From Truepera sp965215315 (GTDB taxonomy: Bacteria; Deinococcota; Deinococci; Deinococcales; Trueperaceae), in contig CBDCDB010000008.1 in the NCBI GenBank assembly GCA_965215315.1, forward strand, positions 372,001 through 436,000: DNA of 64,000 nucleotides, read 5' to 3'. Position 1 is the stretch's first letter. Each line of letters begins with the position of its first letter. Shown in pieces: positions 53,203-60,643 of this stretch. A model generated the notes under the pieces. That model saw only the letters and a program-made list of their open reading frames with translations, was not told where the DNA came from and did no database searches. The translations under genes were made by a program, and so were the position numbers.

Positions 53203-53484
53203 CTACTGTCTACGCCCTTGTACCGTTCTCTCAGCTACCGCTAGCGCCTCCGGGTGCATCTCTGCAAAGGGCACCGTCGGCGGCGTCTTGTCGGATTCTG
53301 AAGCGAATAGCAGCGCGGTCGTGCGCTTAGGTGAGCCTGTGCGTGCCCACAGCTCCAGCGCCGGGTTCGGTTCTCTAAAGGGTGCAACACCTACCACGCG
53401 CCCCGCTTGGGTGATGGTGAGCCCGATCAGCACATTTTTAGGGGCTCCGGCCTCGAGCCTCGTCACCCGGTTAAGCAGCGTCAC
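53203..53484 (-). CDS. FPELHP-paralogue 3, small hypothetical
   Basis: 93 residues from GTG 53484, which fits the overlap style of the operon; an ATG at 53553 gives a longer alternative. The pattern LLNRVTRLEAG, GRVV and a C-terminal FAEMHPEALAVAE aligns with the two paralogues at 53667 and 54082. Last gene of the leftward operon. Function unknown. Confidence 0.6.
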   Translation of the reverse strand: MTLLNRVTRLEAGAPKNVLIGLTITQAGRVVGVAPFREPNPALELWARTGSPKRTTALLFASESDKTPPTVPFAEMHPEALAVAERTVQGRRQ

Positions 53485-53674
53485 GTTTAGCTTCTCTCTG
53501 AAGTTCTTTGATTCGTTTTGCCAGGACCGTACCCGCGCCGGGGACGTCTCCAATCGCCATAAGCTTTACCATCACGTCTACCAGTTCGGCGTTCCGGTCA
53601 TTTTTGGCAAAGAACGCGGCGATCCCATCAATGATCTCTAGGTGTTTCGCGGTGAGGGTCTTGGCTCTAGCCAT
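53471..53674 (-). CDS. Small helical hypothetical protein
   Basis: 67 residues, basic and helical (TAKHLEIIDGIAAFFAKNDR, AGTVLAKRIKELQREAKRD). It overlaps its upstream neighbour by 8 bases, so it belongs to the operon. No family is recognised. Confidence 0.6.
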   Translation of the reverse strand: MARAKTLTAKHLEIIDGIAAFFAKNDRNAELVDVMVKLMAIGDVPGAGTVLAKRIKELQREAKRDAA

Positions 53675-54089
53675 GAGGGTACAAGCTCCGTTTCTGTTCA
53701 GGCAACGGGCCGTTCATGCCGTTTAACTGTCCCCCGTGAAAGTTGTAAAAGGGCAGCTCGAGCATCTTCTGAAACTGCTTTACGGTGTCGGGATGTAACT
53801 CTGGAAACGGCTGCCAGTAGGCCGCTTGCTCTTCGTCCGTAACTTCAAACTGTTCTCTGCCGTCAGGTGTCCATAGCCGCTCGCTTTCGTCAACGTGCAT
53901 CACGGCAACAAACTGCACCTTTTGGGGTAGCTCGCCGGTTTCAAACCACCGTGCGAGGTCGAGACCTTTAGCCGCCAAGTGGTGATAGGTCGGACGTCCA
54001 TTTTCGTGTGCCCACATGCCCAGAACGACGGGTCTACCTAGTGCAGTCTCTACGTCGTCGAGTCGCTTAAGTAAGTCGGCTCTAGCCAT
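53667..54089 (-). CDS. FPELHP-paralogue 2, small hypothetical
   Basis: 140 residues. N-terminal coil LLKRLDDVETALG, then VVLGMWAHENGRPTYHHLAA, LARWFETGELPQKVQFVAVM and C-terminal PFPELHPDTVKQFQKML. Shares this order with the product of 54082 and, more weakly, 53203. No known family. It overlaps both neighbours. Confidence 0.65.
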   Translation of the reverse strand: MARADLLKRLDDVETALGRPVVLGMWAHENGRPTYHHLAAKGLDLARWFETGELPQKVQFVAVMHVDESERLWTPDGREQFEVTDEEQAAYWQPFPELHPDTVKQFQKMLELPFYNFHGGQLNGMNGPLPEQKRSLYPHG

Positions 54090-54477
54090 GCGGCATCAGC
54101 TCCTTACGCTGTTCAGAGGGTGCCAAGACACCGCCGATGCCCCGAAACACATAGCCGTCGAAGTAATAAAACGGGCCGCTAACAGTCGTGGTGAAGGTGA
54201 TGATTTTTTCAAGTAGCCTGATAGCGCCAGGGTGCAATGTTGGAAACGGTTCCCAGTCGTCATAGCGGCTCATCTGCACTTCAGTCCAGCACATCACGAA
54301 AAAGGCTACATTTTTGGGCAGTTCGCCGGTTCTAAACCACCGCTCTACGTCGAACCGCTCACCCCAAAAATCGTGCTTTATCGGGCGTCCGTTCTCGTGT
54401 ACGAAATCTCCCCAAAGGGTAGGTGAGGGTTGTCCCGCCTCAATAGTTTCTAAACGTCGCTTCAGTCCTGCGCTCAT
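54082..54477 (-). CDS. FPELHP-paralogue 1, small hypothetical
   Basis: 131 residues. LKRRLETIEAGQPSPTLWGD, FVHENGRPIKHDFWGERFDV, RWFRTGELPKNVAFFVMCW, PFPTLHPGAIRLLEKI: clearly homologous to paralogue 2. It overlaps the gene at 54474 by four bases. Function unknown. Confidence 0.65.
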   Translation of the reverse strand: MSAGLKRRLETIEAGQPSPTLWGDFVHENGRPIKHDFWGERFDVERWFRTGELPKNVAFFVMCWTEVQMSRYDDWEPFPTLHPGAIRLLEKIITFTTTVSGPFYYFDGYVFRGIGGVLAPSEQRKELMPHG

Positions 54478-54719
54478 CGTTGCATCTCACTTTGGCGCTC
54501 TAACTCGGCAATGCGGGCCTCGAGGTCGGCTGTCTCATAAATCGAGCGGTAGACCCCGGCAGCCTGCGAGGTTGCGTGTACTGCTCTGAGTCTTACCTGC
54601 GGGTCGGTACTGTCCAAAAGGTTCTCAGAAGTCAACAGAGCCCGCCATAATTTGCGTTTAAGTGCGTCGAGGTTGCCAGCCCGGACACGCTTAGGGACGC
54701 CGTTCTTATCGTCTGCCAT
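54474..54719 (-). CDS. Small helical hypothetical protein
   Basis: 81 residues, mostly helical, with LDALKRKLWRALLTSENLLD and a C-terminal coil DLEARIAELERQSEMQR. Somewhat like small phage accessory or terminase-small-type proteins, but I cannot assign it. Part of the operon. Confidence 0.6.
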   Translation of the reverse strand: MADDKNGVPKRVRAGNLDALKRKLWRALLTSENLLDSTDPQVRLRAVHATSQAAGVYRSIYETADLEARIAELERQSEMQR

Positions 54720-54739
54720 CGCTCACTCCCCCCCCCGGC

Positions 54740-55450
54740 CTAGTCTGTCAGTCCAGCCATAAAGTCATCAATCGTTGGGCCGCTCGGTTCGGGCTTTGGG
54801 CTCACAGTCAAGACCTCAAGGTTTGCTCGGTGTGGGTTGAGGTGTCCGAGGACTTTGTAGGGACTCGCGCCGTAATCGGCGGGCCACTCCTGAAGGTTGT
54901 CTAGGCTCGAGCCGGTTAGCGGGCGGACGTCCGTACCTTGTACAGCTCTGGCGTAAGTCTCTTCCTTGCTGGCGCGGTCGCGCTCGTAGGTCAGTTGTCC
55001 AGCTTTTCCGATAAGGCGGTCTACCGCCTGCCCAGCTAACCGGACGTGTTCGTTTCCTTCGTCGGCTAAAGCTGTGGCCTGTTCAATCGCTGCCACGAGT
55101 ACCGCGTCCGTTTCGGCAAACAACTTTTCCAGGGCTGCTTGAATATCGGCATGTTTGACCGAGGCCCTTGCAATGACCGCTAAAGCGTCCTCGTCATCCG
55201 ATGCGGTTTGTAATTCAGCTACCCGCCGCTCGGCTGCTTGAATATCGGCGCGGTGTTGCTCGAGCATTTCACGGGCAACAAGGACGCGGTTTTTAGCTTG
55301 CGCCTGATCGTCAAGCGCGGCCCGTTCGGTTTTGAGACGGGCGGCGTCCCCTTCGTTCTCGCTCAAGAGCGCCTGAAACTGCGGCAGTTCGTCGCGTAAC
55401 TCAGTAAGGTTCTTTTGAGCAGCTTGCAATTCTTCTTTAACGTTTGGCAT
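54740..55450 (-). CDS. Coiled-coil protein of the element
   Basis: 236 residues. Residues about 1-150 are almost continuous heptad-like helix (ELQAAQKNLTELRDELPQF, EMLEQHRADIQAAERRVAEL), then a shorter Pro-rich tail ending TIDDFMAGLTD. It resembles phage scaffolding or accessory coiled coils only in shape. Function unknown. Confidence 0.7.
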   Translation of the reverse strand: MPNVKEELQAAQKNLTELRDELPQFQALLSENEGDAARLKTERAALDDQAQAKNRVLVAREMLEQHRADIQAAERRVAELQTASDDEDALAVIARASVKHADIQAALEKLFAETDAVLVAAIEQATALADEGNEHVRLAGQAVDRLIGKAGQLTYERDRASKEETYARAVQGTDVRPLTGSSLDNLQEWPADYGASPYKVLGHLNPHRANLEVLTVSPKPEPSGPTIDDFMAGLTD

Positions 55451-55531
55451 CGTTCCTCATTTCTGTAAACAGGTTTTGTCTACACCTAAGCGTAGCGAGA
55501 GGCGCACTTAAGCGCCCCTCAGATCGGTTTA

Positions 55532-55738
55532 TCAGGCTACTTCGGGCAGATCGGGCAACAGCCACACGGGACACTCTCGGATGCTCGCAAGGGTCTCTAC
55601 AGGTACGAGCCATTTACCTTGATACCCGGCAGGTTGATACGCGCCCGCTAGCTTTCCGTTCCGGCACAACCGCCGCACGGTCTCTTCGCTCAGCTCGAGC
55701 CACAGGGCAGCTTTAGCGGTTCCTATGACTTCGCTCAC
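55532..55738 (-). CDS. Excisionase-type winged-helix protein (inner)
   Basis: 68 residues with a MerR/Xis-like HTH: SEVIGTAKAALWLELSEETV, RRLCRNGKLAGAYQP, GKWLVPVETLASI. Either a recombination directionality factor or a small regulator. Its start overlaps the Zn-ribbon gene by four bases. Confidence 0.7.
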   Translation of the reverse strand: MSEVIGTAKAALWLELSEETVRRLCRNGKLAGAYQPAGYQGKWLVPVETLASIRECPVWLLPDLPEVA

Positions 55739-55926
55739 GAGGTCGGCCTCATGGCACTACCGCAGCGGACACAGACGATCTCATCTAGTTTGATGCCGGT
55801 CGTGGCTTGGTTCCCACAGCGGCATCTGTAATGCGTTGTGAGGTCGTCAATAGTCAGGGCGTCGTCTGCCCGGATGGGCTCGAGCTTGGGTAAGAGGCGC
55901 GGCTGTTTGACTTTGCGCGGCTTCAT
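55735..55926 (-). CDS. Small zinc-ribbon protein
   Basis: 63 residues. CRCGNQATTGIKLDEIVCVRCG gives a CxC...CxxC zinc ribbon after a basic N-terminus (KPRKVKQPRLLPK). Overlaps both neighbours by four bases. A nucleic-acid-binding accessory to the replication proteins is plausible. Confidence 0.65.
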   Translation of the reverse strand: MKPRKVKQPRLLPKLEPIRADDALTIDDLTTHYRCRCGNQATTGIKLDEIVCVRCGSAMRPTS

Positions 55927-57218
55927 TGGCTCACCTGATTTGCCAGTTCAAGCAGTCGTGCTTTCTGGGTAGCGTCCGCACGTTGCACGCTGAAGAGGTC
56001 TTTAAGCTCACCGTCCAGTTCGGGCCGGTCGGCAAAGTCGCCAGCTTGGAAACGTTTATGCAGGTTTTGCACTTCAGATGGTGCATCGTTTTTTTGATGC
56101 AGTTTGATGTTTTGATGCAAAGGGGTGTGCATCAAACTTTTATCCGTCTGGGACGGCGTATCTGCTATTTGATGTTTTGATGCAGTGGGTTTTGGCCCGT
56201 CACCCTCTTCAGCCTTCAGCCGGTAGCCTACGGGTTGCCCCCGGCCCGGTAGCTGCACCACGGCGATAGTGTCACCCAGGCGCTCGAGCAACTCTTTAAG
56301 CGCCCCTGCCGCCGCTCGCTGTCTGACGTTGCCTTCAGTTATCGCGGTGTCCAAAAGTTCTTTACGGTCTACCACCATGCCACGCTTCAGCTCTAAAACG
56401 CTCTGCATCGCTCTGATAGCCTTCTCGCTTTTGGTCTCACCGTAGGAATCGGGTAGCGGCGTCTCTTCAATCCGCACCGCGTCGGCAGTGAAATGCAGCT
56501 CTACGCCGAAGGGTTCCGGCAACGCCGCAAAGCTCATCTTATGGACATCCCAGCGTAGGACGTTACGACCTTGAACTTCTTTCGCCGGGACGCGGGTCAA
56601 GAGATGCACCGTCCGGCTTTGGGCAGGTTTGGCAATGCTCCCCATGACGCCACGAGCACCCGCGACCTCTCCGGTCATAGGTTTGGGTAAGTGGTCAATT
56701 AAGACGACAGCCGCGCCTGTCTTAGTGGCAAGGCGACGTAAATACCAGAGCGGCCCCTGTACAGCGGTAAGTTTTACCGGGTCGGTGTTCGGAAACGCTG
56801 CCATAAAGCTGTCTACGATCACAAGGCTCGCCCCGGTGCGTTCTATCGTGTCGCCTAGCTGCACAAGCTCACCCTCCTGCAAGCCGTAGGTGTCACCGTC
56901 AGGCTCGAGTACGATGATTTTGCTCATATCGCCATCTGGGTAAGCGGCGCGGTGTTTGTCGAGCCAGAAGCGCACGCTGCGCCCATCGCCGGGGGCGTCA
57001 TAGTCTACGAAGATGGTGACGCTCGGGCTGACGTGTTCCCCCAAAAACTCACCCCCCTGTGGACGGCTTCCTTGCCATGCGAGGCCGGTGAGCATCGCCG
57101 TCTTGCCGTGTCCCGGCAGGGAGGCGACCATGTTCAGGTAGCCCTTCAAGATGAGCCCGTCTATGTACCAGTCGAGCGGGTCGAGTTTGGCGGTAAGGTC
57201 TACCTGTTTTAGAGGCAT
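55923..57218 (-). CDS. RecA-fold ATPase, RepA/AAA_25 helicase-like
   Basis: 431 residues. Walker A SLPGHGKTAMLTGL (about 34-47), Walker B SLVIVDSFMAAF (about 131-142), VLIDHLPKP downstream, then a winged-helix-like region (about 270-330) and a low-complexity tail rich in His-Gln. Similar to hexameric RepA-type replicative helicases of plasmids and phages. The tail's odd composition arises because iteron-like TTTTGATGCA repeats lie in this DNA. It overlaps the primase gene by 10 bases. Confidence 0.85.
   Translation of the reverse strand: MPLKQVDLTAKLDPLDWYIDGLILKGYLNMVASLPGHGKTAMLTGLAWQGSRPQGGEFLGEHVSPSVTIFVDYDAPGDGRSVRFWLDKHRAAYPDGDMSKIIVLEPDGDTYGLQEGELVQLGDTIERTGASLVIVDSFMAAFPNTDPVKLTAVQGPLWYLRRLATKTGAAVVLIDHLPKPMTGEVAGARGVMGSIAKPAQSRTVHLLTRVPAKEVQGRNVLRWDVHKMSFAALPEPFGVELHFTADAVRIEETPLPDSYGETKSEKAIRAMQSVLELKRGMVVDRKELLDTAITEGNVRQRAAAGALKELLERLGDTIAVVQLPGRGQPVGYRLKAEEGDGPKPTASKHQIADTPSQTDKSLMHTPLHQNIKLHQKNDAPSEVQNLHKRFQAGDFADRPELDGELKDLFSVQRADATQKARLLELANQVSQ
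56081..56184. repeat. Iteron-like cluster 1, TTTTGATGCA
   Basis: Perfect copies at 56092-56101, 56110-56119 and 56175-56184, an inverted TGCATCAAA at 56128-56136, and partial TTTGATGT at 56103-56110 and 56168-56175. It lies within the 3' part of the ATPase gene. Confidence 0.6.
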
Positions 57219-58261
57219 GGTTTACCGCCTATTTTTGGGCCGGACGAAAACCGACTGCATGAAAACATCAAATCGGGTTTTCCCTGTGCTAGACGTAAAT
57301 CTTTTGATGCAGTATTTGATGCACTAAAAGATTTGATTGCATCAAAAGATTTTGTGGTCTCGAGGCTCCCGGCCAAACGCTTTTGGAGTGCAGCGCGTCC
57401 CTCTTGACCTGCACTCTCGCAAGCATCGGCGGGCCACGGGTCAAGCACAAACACCTTTGCAGCGCCCGCCGAAAGCGCCGACGATGCCCATTTATCCCGC
57501 GCCTTTTGTCCCGGCTCATCACCATCGGCGTAGACGTAAACCGTCCGGCCTGTAAGCGCCGCTGTGTGCAACGCCCCGCCGGTTCCTGCTACGCCCATCA
57601 CTGCTAGCTCAGGACATGCCAGCCAGCAGATCATCCCGTTAAGCTCACCCTCAATAATCAGCACTTCGTCTTTGTCGAAGTCAGGTGAGCACCATGCGGG
57701 CGTGCCGTGTCCCGGCGTCGTGTAGCGGTAACGTGGGCCGCTGCCAGGGCGGGCGTAGCGTCTTTTGAGTGCTAGCACCGCACCATCCGGGCCGGTGATC
57801 GGAAAGACCGCATCATGACTTTCAGCGGCGAAACCCAAGCGCCTTAAATCGCTCAGGACAAAACCGCGCCCGGTCATGGCTTGCGGCAAATAGCGCAACT
57901 GTTGAGCCGCGCGGTCGTGTCTTTTAACGAGATGATTTGAAACAGGCTTGAATGTCGGTTCCAGTCTTTTGACCTTGACCGGGCGCTCGGCTACCGGAGG
58001 GATGTACCCTCCGGCGCGGCGCTCTAATTCCTTGATCGCTTCAGCGGTTGAGAGAGCATGAACAGCCTCGAGCCAGTCCACCGCGTCACCGTGAGCCCCG
58101 CACGAGAAGCATTTGAAGCCGTCTCTATATATGTGGCAGCTCGGCGTGTGGTCGTCGTGAACAGGGCAGAGAACCTTACCGGTGCGGTCGGGCTCGTGCG
58201 TCTCGCTTACAAGTTCCCGAAAGCTCACGGCGGCTTTCAGGCTTTGGACATCGGCGCTCAT
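57209..58261 (-). CDS. DnaG-like primase with CHC2 zinc finger and Toprim
   Basis: 350 residues. CHC2 zinc finger VLCPVHDDHTPSCHIY...FKCFSCGAHGDAVDWLEAVH (about 31-68), then Toprim motifs VLIIEGELNGM (Glu, about 205) and VYVYADGDEPGQKARDKW (DxD, about 244). It should make RNA primers for replication of the element. The last 50 residues are low complexity and are encoded over iteron-like repeats. Short for a full primase; no helicase-interaction domain is seen. Confidence 0.9.
   Translation of the reverse strand: MSADVQSLKAAVSFRELVSETHEPDRTGKVLCPVHDDHTPSCHIYRDGFKCFSCGAHGDAVDWLEAVHALSTAEAIKELERRAGGYIPPVAERPVKVKRLEPTFKPVSNHLVKRHDRAAQQLRYLPQAMTGRGFVLSDLRRLGFAAESHDAVFPITGPDGAVLALKRRYARPGSGPRYRYTTPGHGTPAWCSPDFDKDEVLIIEGELNGMICWLACPELAVMGVAGTGGALHTAALTGRTVYVYADGDEPGQKARDKWASSALSAGAAKVFVLDPWPADACESAGQEGRAALQKRLAGSLETTKSFDAIKSFSASNTASKDLRLAQGKPDLMFSCSRFSSGPKIGGKPCL
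57302..57347. repeat. Iteron-like cluster 2, TTTTGATGCA
   Basis: TTTTGATGCA at 57302-57311, ATTTGATGCA at 57314-57323 and the inverted TGCATCAAAA at 57338-57347, inside the 3' end of the primase gene. Confidence 0.6.
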
Positions 58262-58452
58262 GCTGTGCCCGCAAAAATACGCACCATCGTCGAGCGGTCA
58301 AGGTTTTGGTAGCAGTAAGCGCAGTCAGCCGTTTCGGTTCCGGCAATGTAAATCCAGTTGCGGCGGCAGTCTGGAGCGTGAGGGCAGGGGTTACGATCTG
58401 ACACAACCTTTTTACCAGCGCCTTTGTTGTCTGACGGGTTAGCCGGATTCAT
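58258..58452 (-). CDS. Small Cys-rich protein
   Basis: 64 residues with CPHAPDC and CAYC, a possible zinc site. Overlaps the primase gene by four bases. No family is recognised. Confidence 0.6.
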   Translation of the reverse strand: MNPANPSDNKGAGKKVVSDRNPCPHAPDCRRNWIYIAGTETADCAYCYQNLDRSTMVRIFAGTA

Positions 58453-58667
58453 GCTTGTACCGCATCGTCGCGATTAAGAAATATGCCATGAGCGAGACAT
58501 TCAAAGGTTTGAACGTTTCCGGCGTCGTCTAGGATGGCTCGGCAGCGGCTTGCTACACATTCGGCGGCGTTCTGGCAAGGGCTCCAGCAGTCTGGTACAA
58601 TCGTCTCAGCGTTGCCCGCGCTGATTGCTGCCCCTCCCGCTTCCTGCCCCGGTTGCGGGTTTTTCAT
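58449..58667 (-). CDS. Small Cys-rich protein
   Basis: 72 residues. Five Cys in CWSPCQNAAECVASRC and ECLAHG may bind zinc. Overlaps both neighbours (four bases and one base). No family is recognised. Confidence 0.6.
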   Translation of the reverse strand: MKNPQPGQEAGGAAISAGNAETIVPDCWSPCQNAAECVASRCRAILDDAGNVQTFECLAHGIFLNRDDAVQA

Positions 58668-58906
58668 TAAGCCGCCTCTTGTCGCCAGCCGCCCGGTAGC
58701 GCCTGACCTCCAGCCTCGAGCCAGGCTTCTACCTTTGCCATGTCGAAACGTACCTGTCTACCTAATTTGATGTGAGGGAGAATGTCCCGCTGTGCCAGCT
58801 CATAAACACGGCTCGGCTTTACGTCTAAAAGCTCGGCTATCGGCTTTACTCCGACGATGCGGCGGGTACGGGGTGCGCTTTCATTCTGAACTGCTACAGT
58901 TTGCAT
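58667..58906 (-). CDS. Excisionase-type HTH protein, first gene of operon
   Basis: 79 residues with the helix_turn_helix/Xis pattern GVKPIAELLDVKPSRVYELA, PHIKLGRQVRFDMAKVEAWL. GGAGG lies 6 bases before the ATG. As the promoter-proximal gene of the leftward replication operon it is the best candidate for the recombination directionality factor or an operon regulator. Confidence 0.8.
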   Translation of the reverse strand: MQTVAVQNESAPRTRRIVGVKPIAELLDVKPSRVYELAQRDILPHIKLGRQVRFDMAKVEAWLEAGGQALPGGWRQEAA

Positions 58907-59015
58907 GTGAACCTCCGGGTTCGCTAGGGCTTGGGGGCGCTTATGCTTCCGACGGCGCGGCGCTCCCTTTGCTCGTTTGACTATTGACGGACTGCTATTC
59001 AGCTTTACTCACCCC

Positions 59016-59062
59016 CAAAAGAACAACTCACGCCTAAGTATCGGGCGTGAGTTGTTCTTTTG
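59016..59062 (-). terminator. Strong bidirectional hairpin terminator
   Basis: Perfect 19-base-pair stem (59016-59034 with 59044-59062, starting CAAAAGAACAACTCACGCC) and 9-base loop. The A/T outer arms act as a T-tract in both directions. It ends the 59098-59814 transcript. Confidence 0.85.
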
Positions 59063-59097
59063 TCAGGACAAATTTTAGACTATTTCATGTCCGCGGC

Positions 59098-59814
59098 TTA
59101 CTTTCTCGTGAAGCCAATTGCAGCCGCGACACCCCTCACCCTTTTCTTAACAGCATCGTCACTAAGCACTTTGCCCGTAATTTCTGTGTGTTCTTCAAGT
59201 ATCTTCTTCTCGTTCCAACCGCTGAAGTGGTCACGTATCAACCATCGTAGATGATGAGCCATTTCCGGCTTCGGACTGCCTTCTAAGTCTTTTCGCCACT
59301 TTCTATAAGCTTTGTCTACTGCCTTTTTAACTTCCTCAGGTTCAGGCAGCTCGCCCTTAAAATTGAGTGGAGAGATTGTCACAGTAAACGACGGAGGTGC
59401 TTCGTTAGCTTGCCTGATGAAAGACATACCCTCCAATCGATGCAATGGCATAAACACTTTGCAAGTGTCTAGTGTTTCAAAAGCGCATTCGTATAGCCAA
59501 CCGTCTACCATCTGGAATCGATATCCCCACTGCTTTAACTCTGTTTTAAGTGCAGCCAGCTCACCATCTGATAATGCAGGACAGGGCAAAGGCTTTCTAT
59601 CTGATCTTTCGCCCAAACCTTCTATGTGCGTAACCACAAGGTCAGGCCACCCTCTAATCAAAGCACGACGTTCTCCGAGAACTTTTGAATAGATCGGAAA
59701 CGTCACCTGCTCAAGGTGTTCATACACATGAGGCTCGAGCTTGACCAATTCCTGCAAGAACGTGTGTCTTGCGGAATGTAAAGCCATGCCCTGCAAGGTT
59801 TTTACCGCTTCCAT
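59098..59814 (-). CDS. Uncharacterised protein, likely element cargo
   Basis: 238 residues, soluble. Not recognised. The C-terminal part (MAHHLRWLIRDHFSGWNEKK, ILEEHTEITGKVLSDDAVKK, RVRGVAAAIGF) may be a small helical DNA-binding-like domain. It is a separate transcription unit with its own terminator at the distal end of the element, and its codon use is more AT-rich than neighbours. That is the usual place of cargo such as defence or fitness genes. Confidence 0.65.
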   Translation of the reverse strand: MEAVKTLQGMALHSARHTFLQELVKLEPHVYEHLEQVTFPIYSKVLGERRALIRGWPDLVVTHIEGLGERSDRKPLPCPALSDGELAALKTELKQWGYRFQMVDGWLYECAFETLDTCKVFMPLHRLEGMSFIRQANEAPPSFTVTISPLNFKGELPEPEEVKKAVDKAYRKWRKDLEGSPKPEMAHHLRWLIRDHFSGWNEKKILEEHTEITGKVLSDDAVKKRVRGVAAAIGFTRK

Positions 59815-59827
59815 AGCGCCCCTAACT

Positions 59828-59849
59828 TTGTGGTCATATAGTGGTCAAA
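59828..59849 (+). repeat. Candidate integrase arm-type site, right end
   Basis: TTGTGGTCATATAGTGGTCA then AA; one mismatch over 22 bases to 51022-51043, same orientation. It lies just before the 59098 gene's start. Confidence 0.5.
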
Positions 59850-59962
59850 CTCTGCCAAACTGCCCTGAATAGGATGACTCATCTGTAAACAGTATAGCAA
59901 TAAATGCCGTCTAGGGCGTACTATCCCGACTCTAAACTACTCAGCTATTCAGCCCCGCCGTG

Positions 59963-60007
59963 CCTGGGGGTCAAGTGGTCGCATGTTCAAATCATGTCAC
60001 CCCGACC
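59963..60007 (+). repeat. attR / junction with second element
   Basis: Copy of the tRNA-Pro 3' half with one extra C in the CCCC run. The sequence after it also resembles what follows the tRNA, including a terminator at 60043-60074. It is therefore both the right end of this element and the left end of an older one. Confidence 0.88.
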
Positions 60008-60042
60008 ATAAGAAAATGCGTGAGGGACGGCAAAAGTAGGAA

Positions 60043-60074
60043 CGGCTGACGGTCAAAAGTCAGCCGCTTTTTTT
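60043..60074 (+). terminator. Terminator homologous to 50985-51017
   Basis: CGGCTGAC/GTCAGCCG stem followed by seven T, in the same position relative to the att repeat as the hairpin beside tRNA-Pro. Confidence 0.75.
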
Positions 60075-60116
60075 GTTTGTGTGCCTACAGTATGCTAAAG
60101 CATTTTTTAGCTCAGT

Positions 60117-60401
60117 TTAGGGGCGCGATTGGGCGGTAGTGTCGGCAGTCCCGAAAAGCACCACGCCGAGCTTGTAGGCACCTTCACGCTGCATACTTGG
60201 GACGAGGTAGCTGTAGGTGCCGAGCGTCATCACGACGCTGCTATGACCTGAGCATTCGCTGATGGACCCGATATTAACACCGTTTTCGGTAGGGGGGCTA
60301 GCGTGCTTGTGACGTAGATCGTGAATTCCTATTTCCGTCATATCAGCAGCTTTGACAAAGCGCCCGAGCATAGGCGAAAGGTTGCGTGGACTGAAGCACA
60401 T
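60117..60401 (-). pseudogene. Integrase relic of a second element
   Basis: About 94 residues homologous to the C-terminus of the 51056-52210 integrase: IHDLRHKHAS, GHSSVVMTLGTYSYLVPSMQ, KLGVVLFGTAD. The HxxR box has HDLRH and the Tyr is retained, but the N-terminal two-thirds is missing. Upstream sequence (60402-60643) shows no continuation in any frame that I could identify. Confidence 0.8.
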
Positions 60402-60643
60402 ACCGGACTATGATGGGAACCGAGCCCAGACCCCGCTTGGTCTGGGAGCGCCTGCTCCTTATGGTTGGCACTCTTAAGAATTCCGCGAAACTGTGCTGGT
60501 CATCATCAGAGTTTGGATATAAACCTGCTTCAGTTTTGGAAACTACTTTACGTTGTAAACAAAAACGTTTATCCTGATAGCTGGAGGAGAGAAGCCGCAA
60601 AAATAAACTACGGCGCTTTTGGAAGTCTTTAGGAGGATGTGCG

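Larger units (their letters stand above)
50908..60007. mobile_element. Integrative element in tRNA-Pro, about 9.1 kb
   Basis: Bounded by a 45-base direct repeat of the tRNA 3' half (50908-50952 and 59963-60007; 40 bases identical, then one extra C in the right copy). The integrase gene lies next to the tRNA and reads toward it. Contents are an XRE repressor with divergent promoters, two small genes on the plus strand, and a long minus-strand operon (excisionase-like, Cys-rich proteins, primase, ATPase, Zn ribbon, second excisionase-like, coiled coil, small paralogues). One separate cargo-like gene lies at the far end. No capsid, portal, relaxase or type IV secretion genes were seen. Confidence 0.9.

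Noticed and set aside
59963..60007. Second tRNA-Pro gene
   Set aside because: Only the 3' half matches. The 5' acceptor strand and D-arm are absent, so it is an att repeat.
60425..60446. CCCAGACC/GGTCTGGG hairpin as a terminator
   Set aside because: No T-run on either strand. Left as an unexplained hairpin in the decayed second element.
60343..60600. 85-residue minus-strand frame next to the integrase relic
   Set aside because: No recognisable domain, no ribosome site, and it runs out of phase into the integrase relic.
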